Assembly (NCBI GenBank): GCA_033819885.1
Contig: JAQYUZ010000036.1
Coordinates: 1-64,000 of the forward strand
From: Microbotryomycetes sp. JL201
Lineage: Eukaryota; Basidiomycota; Microbotryomycetes
Direction of reading: 5' to 3'
Length of the DNA: 64,000 bases
Shown here: in pieces, positions 22,439 through 33,832 of the stretch
Layout of the letters: each line of letters opens with the position of its first letter
Numbering within the stretch: the stretch's first letter is position 1
Notes under the pieces: generated by a model
Database searches by the model: none
The model's input: the letters and a program-made list of their open reading frames with translations, nothing else
Told to the model about the DNA's origin: nothing
Position numbers and translations under genes: made by a program

Positions 22439-24616
22439 TCATTTGTCTTCGTCATCGTGGCCTGTCTCGAAGAATCCCGAGTCGTCATAGCGCTCTGCAT
22501 CGGTATAATCGATGTGACTAAGACCGTCGCTCTCTTCTGACGCAGGAATCGGTGCGAGCGGTCGCTGCAGCTCCTGCAAGAGGTCGTCAAGCTCGACCCA
22601 GTTGGAGGGGTCAAGCGCAAACCGACGATGCCGATTCGACATGACATGCTGTATCGAACACTCACGGTCAGTCCGATTAATGCGAGACCCTGGTGAGGTC
22701 GCGACTCACGTCCTTGAAATCGTCGTACTTGACGCGACAATTCTCGCAGTATCCAGGTTTCTTCGGCTCTTCGCGAGCAGGTGGCAGGTTGGCGCTCAGC
22801 CCTGCGTCAACGCTGACGCTGCGCTTGAGCTTGCCGGGCGGGAGTCCGCTCTTGCGGAGCCCAGACCGGTTCATAGACGGGACAGTGCGATGATTGAGCT
22901 CGGCAACGCGCTTGCCTACGTTGTGACCCCCGGGCAATAAGCGGGTCGCAGTGCCCGAGCGCATCGAAGTCAGATTCGTTGAGGTGATGATCTGCGAGTT
23001 GCCCGACGCAGCGATGAAACCGGGTTTGATGCCGAGAGATGAGTGCTGGTCCTGCTTCTTGTTCATTACCTGTAGCGAAAGCGTGCGCCTGAGGCTCGGT
23101 GCAGCTGTCGGCGCGACGGCTCTCGCAGCCGCCAATGTGTGTTTCGCTACTGGCTGCGCTGGCTGAGCCTGCTGTTGCGCAGTCCGAGTCGCAGCGTGGA
23201 TCGGAGGAGGCATGCGCGGCTCGTATTTAATCGTACCGTGATAATGGTAGAATGCGCCTCTGCCTTCCAAGCCACCCCATAACACTGGCCAACTTGGATC
23301 GCAACCCCGACGAGGCCGCTCGTATTCACGAGTGACGATGGGACGATGTTCGCCGGTTGAGTCTTCGACGAGTATGTAGAAGTTCTTGCTGTCAAAGTAG
23401 TGTGTATCTGCTCGAGGTACGAACGGATCGCGCTCGCGAGTACCGTACAGCTGCTCATCGCGGAGCAGAGACGGCAAGGATAAGCTGCGCGGATTGGTTT
23501 GGTCTGCCTTTAATGGCGAAAGCGAGTTGATGCGAGACAAGATGAGCTGGAGCTCTGTAGATCGCAAACGGAAAGCTCAGTTTACGGTCGCCTTTACCCG
23601 GACCATGAGAACCGCTCACTTTCGACGTGCCAGACCTTGAGACCAAAATCGACTGCTCTGAGCAGGATATCTTGAGGATCAATGAAAGGATTCTTCTCGA
23701 GTCCGTCGGCAGCTCTGTTTGGGCACGACATGAGTGACCTATCTCCAGCCGTATGAAAGCGCCAAAACTGACTGCTTGGTATTCTGCCCACTCAACGGGT
23801 ACGTGGCTGGGCTGCGTAGCGGCTGCGTCCGAGCCCGAGACGGTCCAGCCAAAGGCTCTTTTGAGGGAGGCGACAGCTCGTTCTCCTTGCCAGAGTGAGC
23901 AGCAGTGCGGGCGGAGACGACATGCGTAACCTTTTTAGAGAAAAAGTTTTCGACGCGCTAGAAGAACCAATGACGCGAATGTCAGCTCAGCAGTATCTGC
24001 ATTCACGACTGCGTGCACCAGGAGCACGTACTGCTCCCAGCCGGCCCACAGCTCGCACGAGCATCTCTTCGGTGGCGGGGTCCAACACGTCAAAGTAGAA
24101 TGTGAACGACGGGAACGCCTTCTTGTACTTTGCTCTCCACGTTGCCGATTCTTGCACGAGTTTGTTGTGCTTTTCTGTGCGACTTTGCGCCACAGTCCTT
24201 CCGGAAGCGTTCGTGTTTGTGCGCCGATCTGGCCGCGTTTGGTCCGAGCCTAGCCGTGCGCGCTTGCCTGGCTTGCCGTCTGTACGCTGTGATGCTACAT
24301 CCAGTCGCGTCGCTGTAACGTCTGCCTCCGCTGCTGCGGCGCGTTTGCGATCATTTGTGCTGGTCGCGTTGCGCTGTGGCTGCGTCACTTGCCCTTCGGG
24401 CGTGGGCGAGTTGGCAGCCACAGCGGATGCGCTGATGAATTTTGCAGGTACTGTTGGCAGCACGAGCTTTGGCGTATCGCGGCGGTCCACTGGCTGGCGC
24501 GCGACACGCGCGATGCGACTTGGCGGGCGCGGGGACGGCGCAACGCCAGGCGCAAGGGCTTGCAGAGGTGGAGTGCGCGCTGTTGCCGTCATCATCGCCA
24601 CCGCCACCGCTGACAT
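22439..24616 (-). CDS. DBF4: DBF4, regulatory subunit of Cdc7 kinase (Dfp1/Him1)
   Basis: Exons 24616-24032, 23957-23773, 23714-23620, 23554-22710 and 22648-22439 give 639 residues. Motif N (BRCT-like) reads FTFYFDVLDPATEEMLVRAV, then RVENFFSKKVTHVVS and FGLKVWHVEK. Motif M is around SKNFYILVEDSTGEHRPIV. Motif C is the Dbf4 zinc finger, KKPGYCENCRVKYDDFKDHV with SNRHRRFALD. Dbf4 activates Cdc7 to phosphorylate Mcm2-7 at origins. The N-terminal 130 residues are basic and disordered. It is convergent with MAD1 and divergent from the FAD oxidase gene. Confidence 0.92.
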
Positions 24617-24944
24617 GCACTCGAGCGGCCAGAGGCAACGGGCGACGGAGGTCCCGAGTTCAATGACGTTCGCTTGATTGCCTTCTGCCAGTCTGTCTGC
24701 CTCGCTGGCTGGACCTCAAGCGATACGTGATCGTTTCGGTGGAGTATGGCAGCCGGCGCGGTCGGGTAGGGTTGAAAGTGAGCGCGCTCCAAGGTCAACC
24801 CAAAACAAGGCGCGTCTGAATAAACATACGAAACTAATTTGAGTGATACCATGTGTCGTGCCGTAACAATCTAAAGCTTTCATCGTATGTGAAATACAAT
24901 GGTCAATAGTTTCGGATAGCCTCAGACATGAGAACAAAATCGAA
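24617..24944. other. DBF4 / FAD-oxidase divergent intergenic region
   Basis: 328 bp with no supported gene. It may hide an upstream exon of the FAD oxidase, because that protein lacks an obvious signal peptide in the model given. Otherwise nothing distinctive was seen. Confidence 0.4.
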
Positions 24945-27298
24945 ATGCTTTGGGGTTTCACGGGTGACCGCGTGGCGATGCAAGCCGTGCTCGGTTCAGC
25001 TGCGGCAGGGGATGTCATTGGTGGGGTGTACTGCCTGCCATGGCAACCTTGCTACCCTGCACCTGCACTATTCGCCGCGCTCAACGAGTCGCTCACCGGG
25101 CTCGTGCACCATCGACCACCCCGCCCGCCTTGTACGCCTACAAGCGAGCTCGAACAGCCATGCAGGTCTGCAGATTTCCTCATTGACCATCCTGGCGCCG
25201 TCATGTTTACCAATTTCGAGTGAGCCGCAAACGCTCGACCCGTCCGCGGACTGTCGCCGAGCCCCACACTTTTTTTTCTTTGAGCCTAGCAGCCTGTGCG
25301 TTGACATTTAAGGCGTCTGACATTACCTTCTGTGCTACAGGAATGGCTGGGACACGGGCAATGCCACTGCAGCACCGGTCAACGAACCTGGCTCGTCGCC
25401 ACACGGCGGTCGGATGCCCGAATACCTTGTCGAGGCGCGATCAACCGCAGACGTACAGCACGCCGTCCGCTTTGCAAAAGAGCACAAGCTAAGACTACGA
25501 GTGCTCAACACTGGTCACGACTAGTGCGTCCCCATCAATACCGCTGCGCAGTTCTCCGCGCATCTCACAAGGCAACTTTCCTTCCAGTCTCGGCCGTTCA
25601 ACGGATACAGGCTCGTTCACGATCTGGACTCATCGTCTCGATCGTACCGAATATATTCCCGAGTTTACCCCAGCGAACGCTCCTGCCTTGTTTATGCCTC
25701 GTCGAGCCATCAAGGTCGGCGCAGGCGTTACTGTCAAACAGGCCAACAAGGCCGCGGACGAAGCAGATGTGCTGATTGCGTCAGGTGTAAGCTTGACTGT
25801 CGGAGCTGGCGGAGGATTCGTGCTAGGCGGGGGGCACGGTGCGTTCAGTGGTCACGCTCGGAAGACAGATTCGGTTTCGCAACTAATCAATGCGTCCGTG
25901 TCTCTCTTTCGCAGGGCCTTTGGCACCAATGCTCGGACTTGCCGCTGACAGCAAGTCCTTGCTCCATGCTCGAACCTTGTTCGACACCTGACTTGAATAC
26001 TCCACCGCGCAGATGTGCTAGAAATGACCGTTGTCACCGCTGACGGCAACGTCGTCACGGCCTCGCCGTTTCAAAACGAATCGCTGTTTAAAGCCATGCG
26101 AGGCGGTGGAGGCGCATTCGGAGTTTTGATAGAGACCGTCATGCAAGCGCATTCGCCTCCCGAGGGATTCATTGGCATCTTTGGACACTTTGATGTCGCC
26201 GCTGACCTTGACAAGAATCTTGCCGCCGACGCATATCGAGACCTCATTCGAGAGTGGATCAAACTGCAGCCTGCCTTGTCGAGCTTAGCACCGTTCGCTG
26301 GTTATTCGTACCTTGTGAGCATAAGGAGTAGTCGGTTCTTTGTTCGTCATCAGGTCTGACTAATCCGTCCACCAGAGACGGCCGGGCACAATACCGTTTG
26401 CATACATTCTGCCAAGCGCTGACATGGTATTCGCACAAGAATCGTTTCAGCCGTTCGCAGACTTTGTCAATGCGGATGCCAGATTCACAATGTCTCTTTC
26501 GTATACAAAGTCGGAGAAGTGGCAGACGCTGCATGCGGGAGGTGATGCACCAGTCATATCCGTACAAGCCGAAACGCGGGAGCTGACTGCTGTCTGGGCC
26601 CTCTAGCATTCACCAAGGCGCTGATGTCTTTGGATGAGGTCGGCATCAATCTACTGCTTGGCGGTCGGCTCGTGCCAGATACGTACGTGCGAGACAACGC
26701 CACTGAATTAGCAGACTTTTTGTCGGCTAGCCCTTCGCCTGCGATCGTCCACCTGGGTCCGTAGATCGAGCCGGGCGCAAATGAGGTTCCTTGCTTACGC
26801 TTCAGCTCGTACAGTCGCCGGCCACGCCGTCGCTCGGGAGCCAGAATTTCCTTCTTCCGTCCATCCGAGCTGGCGGGGGGCGATGCTGTAGGACGGTCAT
26901 TAAGCCTCAATTGTCTCGTTAGCTAACTAGCTTGTCTTCTGGGACAACAGGCATATCGATTTGCCCGTGGCATGGCCGCCGAATACGCCCTCAGAACGTA
27001 TCAAGAGCCTCGAGCAGTACTTGCTGAAGCAAGTCCAGTCGCTTGGCCGTCTCGTCTCGTCTGGTGGAGTGCCCGAGAGCGCGTATTCAAGCGAGGCCAA
27101 TTTCCACGAGGAAGAATGGCAACGCATCTGGTACGGGAAGGAAAACTACAAGTAAGTCAGCGCGAAAATATTGTGCGTGCGGATTGGGCAGTTGACGATG
27201 ACTTCTGCAGAAGCTTGCTCGAGGCCAAGCGAGACTGGGACCCGGAGGCACTATTTTCGGCACGGCGCTACGTGGGCAGTGAGATTGTAGGTTATTAG
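24945..27298 (+). CDS. FAD-linked oxidoreductase, berberine-bridge/BBE-like
   Basis: Ten exons: 24945-25219, 25341-25523, 25588-25838, 25915-25950, 26013-26314, 26376-26541, 26607-26756, 26815-26887, 26951-27151 and 27211-27298. They give 574 residues. A Cys-containing N-terminal block (CLPWQPCYPAPALFAALNES) precedes the PCMH FAD domain: YLVEARSTADVQHAVRFAKE, LNTGHDYLGRSTDTGSFTIW (His for covalent FAD), GGGHGPLAPMLGLAADN and RGGGGAFGVLIE. The BBE tail is EEEWQRIWYGKENYK with DPEALFSARRYVGSE. The residue that is the second FAD-linking Cys in bicovalent members is Ser here (SGVSLTVG). The intron 25951-26012 is GC-AG. The substrate is unknown. The true start may lie upstream; secretion is usual for the family. 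Confidence 0.85.
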
Positions 27299-27448
27299 AT
27301 CGAAACTTGTGCAGAGCTTTGTTAATGGGAAAAGCAAAAAGCGCGATACCGTAAAACCGTTGCCCTGACCCGAAGAACTTGTGTTCTGCCGTCATTGATC
27401 AATGTGGGAGCTTTTCCAGCCGGCGTCACAGTGAGCTGCAGCGCAGCA

Positions 27449-29042
27449 ATGAGAACGTGTGCCGAGCTCAGAAGATTGTGCTGACTAGGCGATCTGCAGC
27501 AAACGCAAGCGGGCGTACCGAATTCACAAGCACATTGGCAGGTGAGATTGCCGGGTTGACGTGGATGGTTCACACTTGTGAAAGGTGGTTTGAGTGGGTC
27601 GTCTGATGTGCTCGGGTGCTCTCGCAGCGGTGGCTTTGGTCAAGTGCATCAAGCGACGTCATTAGAGACAGACGAAGAGGTGCGTGGGGTGCATCCTGCT
27701 TGACCCAGCAACAGAGTATCATTCATTGACGTTCGTCATCGCTAATGCTGCGGTCACAGGTTGCCATCAAGATCATCTTAAAGGTCTGCCACGGTCACGC
27801 TCGAGCGCACACCGAGGTCGGCTGCTGATCCATGCTCGTATCGACGTAGGCAAACATATCAGATATCCCAACGCAGATAAACAGGCAAAATACTTTGGCT
27901 ACTTTGGTTCATCCGCACATAGTTCATCTCCGAGAATGTGGGATCGACGATCGACTCTCCTCTCATGATGCAATGCTGACATTGGTCTCGCTCTTCTGCA
28001 GGGTTCGAGTCGCGCGACAAGTTCTACCTCGTGTTCGAATTGGCAGCAGGCGGCGAGCTCTTTGACCACATCATCGACGTCGGTCGATTTGGCGAGGCAG
28101 AAGCCAAGGAAGTGGCGTACGCAATGACGGTAAGCGCGGAGGTGACCACATACTTGACTGTCTCGACATTCACACTGCTTTCTCTCGACAGAGTGCGGTG
28201 GCATACCTCGCCAATCGCAACATTCTGCACCGCGACATCAAGCCTGAAAACGTGCGCCCTCTCGTCCGCGAGCGCGCGCATGCGCGCGCAAGACTGACGC
28301 TCATTCGCATCGGTCGTTGACCGGTGCTGACGTCCTCGCAGGTTTTGTATCGAAACCCCCCTGGACATAATGATGCTGGCCATGATGATTGCGTCCTGTC
28401 TGATTTTGGGTTGGCGACCGAAGTTCCAAGAGACCGCAAGTTGCACACGATCGCCGGGTCGGCTGGCTATGGTGCACCTGAGGTCTACAGTGAGGCAGGG
28501 TACGGCTTGCCTGCCGATTGTTGGAGCCTGGGGTCAGCAGTGTTCTGGAATCCTTTCCTGGTCGCGAAGCTGACTCTCGGACAAGCGAGCAGGGTTGTCA
28601 CATTCGTGTGCATCGGCGGCAGGTTTCCGTATCGCGCGACGCTAGCTCACGAGATTGCTGAAGAGGCGCGCACGACTGAATTGTATTTTCCGGCTACGTG
28701 GGACGACATTAGCGAAACGTGCAAAGATTTTGTGAGGCGGCTTTTGACGTACGACCCGGAGCGGCGGATGACAGCGGCAGAGGCCTTGCGTCACCCTGTG
28801 AGGCTTTCTTTCTGGCTGATACTCACTGCTCCCTCCACTGACAAATTTGATTCGGGGCTTAGTGGCTTCTTGATGCAGTGTCTCGCCCGCCGAGCCCTTC
28901 GCAAACTCAGGCAAATTCACCGGTCATCGTCAACGACATGGCACCGAAAGCGCGCTTAAAAGATCCGGTGGAACCAACACCCGAGATTGCCCGACGTCCG
29001 ACGGTTGTCTCAAAAGGTCAAGACACGCGTGCGGCTATCTGA
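27449..29042 (+). CDS. CaMK-group protein kinase (CMK-like)
   Basis: Exons 27449-27456, 27500-27541, 27628-27679, 27760-27816, 27877-27937, 28002-28129, 28192-28251, 28342-28532, 28593-28797 and 28863-29042 give 327 residues. The domain starts at residue 8: YRIHKHIGSGGFGQVHQATS, VAIKIILK, LVHPHIVHLREWFESRDKFY, ELAAGGELFDHII, HRDIKPENVLY and DFGLATEV. The CaMK-type GGELFD and SAVAYL motifs point to the calmodulin kinase/Chk group. The activation segment AGSAGYGAPEV is unusual (CGTPGYIAPE is common). The tail after the kinase core is only about 60 residues with no clear calmodulin-binding helix. The 8-nt first exon and 43-nt first intron are the weakest part. Confidence 0.8.
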
Positions 29043-29137
29043 ACCGATTGTGACAACCTCTTTGTCTCCCCACTCTTTGATTTGTTGTAGCTCGTCCAGA
29101 AGAACATCTTTGATGTCGTATATATTCTATTCATTAT

Positions 29138-30720
29138 TCACTCAGACACGCTCCATACTCGCACAATTCCATCATCCCCAGCACTCGCCAACATGTCTCT
29201 GGTACCTTGCCATTTTGGATCGTCATCGAGCGACAGGGCCGCCGCTCCGTCCTCGTCTCCAGAGTCATCGCCGCCTTCAAGAGACCTTAATCTGGCTGCA
29301 GCTTTCGTGGGCGACAGGCGACACCACGACACATGATTGACATCCGACACGCCATGGGCGTCCTCCTCCCGAGTGACGAGTTGAAACTGAAGAGCCATTT
29401 CTGTGTCGTTCATCGGCGCAGTCTATGCGCAAGTTTGAGCAAGAGTTGCAAGATTATTCAGTCTGGTGCTGAAGCACCCAGTGTCAGAGATCGCTTACGA
29501 CTTGATACACGTTAATTCTGCCGTCACCGCCCGCTGTCGCTATTCGACCAAGGCCGCGTTCGCTTGATGACAGGCCACCGTCACTCCAATCTATGCTATA
29601 GATTGTGCGTGTATGAGCTTCCGTGATCTGTGCCTTCTGCGACCATTTCCACTTTTCGCCAGGTCCGATGCGAACGCCGCCTCGACTCCAAGGTCCCATC
29701 CGTCCTCCGTCTTCGCGCTTTGCTTCGCCAAGCTCGCCCATATCTTTACCTTCTCGCTGAGCATCTCTGCCCCAGATCCTGATGACGAGATCGTCTCCTG
29801 CCGAGGCGAGGTAGTTGCCACATGGCGAAAACGTGACGGACCACACGGTGCCTGTGTGAGCCTGCAAGGTTTCGATACAGGACCATTCGTCGTCGTAAGG
29901 GTCTGGAGCGTATAGCTTGACCGTGTCGTCGTATGACGCTGACGCGAGGAGCTGCAACGACGCCGTCTCAGCTTTGCTTTGCTAGCGAGGTCCAAGTGCA
30001 AGGGTTTCGCAGACTGACCTCGTCCGTCGGATGCCAAGTGACAGACTTTACGTCCTGTGAGTGCTCCATCAAGACTGCGAGACATTCAAACTCTGTTGGA
30101 CCGACGGCTGTGTGAATGAGCGTGCAGTGGTCAGTGGCGCGGTCGCGAGCGCGGAGCAAATGCTCGATTAACCTTCCCAGACCCAGACGCTCTTGTCACG
30201 ACTGCAGCTGGCGAGCAGTCTACCGTCAGAGCTCCATGCTACACTCTTGCATTCGCTTTCATGACCCTCGAGCGGGTCTGCGGGTTCCCAATCTGCGTCT
30301 GGGGCGTCCTGTGTGGACGGGCCATCGTCCAGGCCAGCTTGGTTCAGGCGTTGCCATACGCCAACAGTCGAATCAAATGATGCGGTCGCAAGAGTGGCGC
30401 CGGTCGGAGAGAACTGCAGGCTTCTGACGGTGCGCGAGTGCGAAGTTGGAATGGTCGATTGCAGCGTGAAGCGAAAGCGCGGCGGGTGTTGGTCGTGTTC
30501 GGCGCGGATCAGAGGTGAGTACGAGTACAGCCTGACAGACTTGTCGGTTGAGCATGACGCAATCAAAGGTTCGGCTGGCGACCAAGCGACAGTCCAAGCT
30601 GCGCGCGCACGTAGGCCGACCGGGGTCAGCATACACATGACAAGGTGGGATGGAGAGGCATGCCTGACCTCTGTCCGTGTGGCCGTCGAGTTGGGCCAGT
30701 TGGCGCAGCTTGCGAGTCAT
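29138..30720 (-). CDS. CIA1: Cytosolic Fe-S assembly WD40 protein CIA1 (CIAO1)
   Basis: Exons 30720-30669, 30598-30173, 30107-30019, 29951-29499 and 29422-29138 give 434 residues. Seven WD blades can be followed: DRAWTVAWSPAEPLIASCST, RTVRSLQFSPTGATLATASF, ESECKSVAWSSDGRLLASCS, SQDVKSVTWHP / LLASASYDDTVKLY, GTVWSVTFSPCGNYLASAGD, RTIYSIDWSD and the last SAGDDGIVRVWSV. Spacing and the short acidic linkers match Cia1, the adaptor that delivers Fe-S clusters to apoproteins with Cia2 and Met18. The start is 92 bp from the divergent HIS5 start. Confidence 0.9.
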
Positions 30721-30812
30721 TCGGCGCTCGGCGTGATCGGGCGGGCGCAGAGTCAAGCTTCGTCCGCGCTCGGCTCGTCGCTTTCTCGAGATCGAACCAC
30801 CCGCCTCGCACA

Positions 30813-32231
30813 ATGAAGCCGGCCCAGTTCACGCTCAAAGGCGCCATCAGGCCTAATATCCTCAGCTTGGAGCCGTACAGGTCGGCACGTGACGACTACC
30901 AGGACGGAATCTTGCTCGACGCCAACGAGAACGCGCTCGGACACGCTTTGCCACCGCCGGCCTCGAGCTCGGCCGCCACCGATGACACGAGTCAGTCTCA
31001 TAGCTCGGGTTGATCGTCATGGGACGGACGGGCGCTTGCTTACTAACTAACGGTCTGGCGTGTGTGGCCAGGTGCGTTTGATCAACTCGACTTGCACCGA
31101 TATCCTTCGCCTGTCCACGAGCCATTGAAGCAGCAGATCTGCAAATTTCGCAACTTGCCCTCGCCACGCAACATCTTTCTCGGCGTCGGCTCTGACGAGG
31201 CGATCGACCTCTTGTTCCGAATCACGTGCACGCCAGGTCGCGACCGCGTACTCGTCTGCCCGCCAACGTACGGCATGTACGGCGTATGCGCTCACATCAA
31301 CGACGTCGACGTTGTCAAAGTAAACTTGGACGCCAGGGACGGCAACTTTTTGCCAAACGTGACAGAGGCGAGTCGCACACTTTAAAGACTCTCGACTCGA
31401 GCAACGCCACTGACGGCCGACTTCTGTTCCTCGTCCGGGCAGATCAACAAGGTCTTGTCAGATGCTGCGTCGTCTCCGAACCCGATCAAACTCGTGTTCT
31501 TGTGCTCACCAGGCAACCCGACTGGTACAGCGATCCCGCTCGACGACGTTCGCGCGATCCTTGCCAACCCGGACTACAAAGGTCTCGTCGTCGTGGACGA
31601 AGCATACATTGATTTTGCCCCGCAAGGCAGCACGGCAGTCAATCTGCTCGTACAGGAGGGTTGGAGCAACCTGGTCGTAATGCAGACGCTCAGCAAAGGG
31701 TTCGGACTCGCCGCAATCAGGTACAAGCGCCCCCATCCCCCAAATCGCTTCTGTAACAATATCGAGCTTACCAAATTCCGCGCTCGCAGGCTCGGTTTAG
31801 CTTTCTCTTCACCAGAAATCATTCAAGTCCTCAACAACATCAAAGCGCCTTACAACGTTTCGACGCCGACAGCGGCGCTTGCTTCACGCGCTTTGTCGGA
31901 CCAGGGATTGACGCTCTTCAGGAAAAATATCGCGACGTTGATCGACAACCGAGAATACTTGAGACAAAACTTGCTCGAATTGCCAAACGTGCTGCGAATT
32001 CTCGGCGCCAATCACGGCAACTTTTTGATGGCCCAAGTAGGTACGAACGGCCAACCCGACAACGAAAAGGCGCAGAGGATATACAAGACGATGGCATCAG
32101 ATCAAAAGGTAGTAGTCAGGTTCAGGGGAAACGAGTACGGCTGCGCGGCGTGCTTGCGCATCACGGTCGGCACGAGACAGGAGTGTGACGTGCTGCTCGA
32201 AAAGCTTAGAATGCTACTTCAAGACAACTAG
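30813..32231 (+). CDS. HIS5: Histidinol-phosphate aminotransferase
   Basis: Exons 30813-30990, 31072-31367, 31443-31720 and 31790-32231 give 397 residues. Signature blocks: ILSLEPYRSARDDYQDGILL, DANENALG, LHRYPSP, FLGVGSDEAIDLLFR, CSPGNPTGTAIPL, VVVDEAYIDFAP and the PLP lysine in TLSKGFGLAAIRLGLAF. The enzyme makes histidinol phosphate from imidazole-acetol phosphate in histidine synthesis. The intron 31368-31442 starts GCGAGT; phase and homology (NVTE joined to INKVLSD) require it, making it a GC-AG intron. The 69-nt third intron has no in-frame stop. Confidence 0.93.
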
Positions 32232-32322
32232 ATGAATGACTAGAATAGCATTGCTCCAACTTTGAATAGAGCAGTCATCTGCCAAAAGACATGATCCTTC
32301 TTTCCTTGCTCCTCTTGCGACC

Positions 32323-33684
32323 TTATTGCGTCTTCTTTTCTTTCGTCACCTTTTTCGATGAAGACTCGGCGGCGTTGACGGCTGCGGGGCTGCTTGACTT
32401 TGCTTGGATTGCCTTACGCTTGGGTGCAGGTTTTGACAGCTCGGCCAAAAGCGGACGAGCCGCGCGAATGGCAAGCATGCCGCCGAGAAGCAAGGCGCAA
32501 AAGCTGTGGGTGAAAACACGGCCAAACGCAAATCAGCCTTGCCCTGCATTCGCAAGGTGGAAACAGTATGAAACAAACATCTTTGCCTCATCTGCTGGCA
32601 GCAAAGGAGTCGGCGCCTTGTTGGTCAAGTAACCCTTTGGCAGCTTGACAAGCAGGTTCAAGATGGGCAATCGCGTAAAAATGGCGTTGGGCAGCACGCG
32701 AAAGAACGGATGGGCATCGATCAACGTTCTGTGTGAATTTTCCAGGTCACCTTGATTTGCGGCTGAATTGACTTTTTTCTTGCTAAACTCACGCGTAGAC
32801 GTAGCCAGCGACAGTGGCGCCCCAGATGTCGATGCCCGGGCCGTCCTTGACCCAGCCGGGCGTCGACGCCAAACTCCATTCCGGTCCAAAACCTTTGAAT
32901 GCAGGAACAATCATGCCTCCACCGCCGCCCGCCAAGGTCGCCACGGCAATCATGGCCCAAGGCGAATGGCGCAAAGCAACGTTCGGATGCGATAACACCG
33001 TATCGATACCGAGCGTCGTGATGCCCATGATGCGGGTGAAGCCATCGACCATGCCGAAAAAGATTTCGCGAGGATACTTTGGCAGACTGAGCAAGAACGT
33101 GACAGCACCGAGTTTTGTGGCGAGCAAAGGCAGAATGCTGGGCAATGTACAGGTCAGAACGGACGATGACCTGGGAATCACATCAAAAAAAAATACGCCA
33201 TACGCATAAGTCAGCACCGGAATTGGGCTAATGAGCCATCCGGGGACGATGCCCATTAGCACGTTCGTGATGGTTGTGCCGCCAAGGATGAGAATGACGG
33301 GTACGAGAGCCGCTTGAAAGTCTGCAGAGAACGACCGTTACTTAAGAGCATGTTACTATAGCGTGTGCGAGTGTTGACTGACTGCCAAGCTTGTGGTCGT
33401 ACCCTCCAGCCCTCGCTGCGCCGCGGTACGCACAAGCGATGCGCACGGCATGGAGGATGGAGAAGAAAGAGAATGGACTGCACGCGCGACAGTCGTCGTC
33501 ATGCAGGGAACAGACGGCATCAGCGAATACAGAGACTTCCGTCGAGCCGCGGCCCACGTCATCTCAGCGCTGCTCACATGTATGTCGAAGGCGTCGTCGT
33601 CGCTAGGTAACCCTGAGTCGTTTTGATCGAGCTCAGCAGCGGCGAGCTGGTGCCATCAAGCACGCCTCCGGTCGGCCAGATCAT
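32323..33684 (-). CDS. Multi-pass membrane protein, TRIC-channel-like
   Basis: Exons 33684-33578, 33477-33383, 33321-32793, 32728-32579 and 32503-32323 give 353 residues, all in phase. Hydrophobic segments include IPFSFFSILHAVRIACAY, ALVPVILILGGTTITNVLMG, ISPIPVLTYAYGVFFFDVIP, TLPSILPLLATKLGAVTFLL and AMIAVATLAGGGGGMIVP, then a final IFCALLLGGMLAIRAA before a lysine-rich tail. The order (SFFSILHA, Gly-rich helix, short basic tail) recalls trimeric intracellular cation channels of the ER, but I could not align it. It is convergent with HIS5, 91 bp away. Confidence 0.7.
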
Positions 33685-33832
33685 AGCCTCAATGCGAAAG
33701 CAAGGCTAAACGCGAGCCGACACTCTTATTGGCGACTGGCTTTTCTCAGACGCAAATCGATATTTTACTAAATATATATTCTTGTTGCGAAACATGAAAC
33801 CCCTCCTCGATTAGGAACGGCGCTAATATGAT

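Noticed and set aside
26757-26950. Suspected frameshift or stop in the FAD oxidase
   Set aside because: Two ordinary GT-AG introns (26757-26814 and 26888-26950) restore the conserved sequence in phase, so the gene looks intact.
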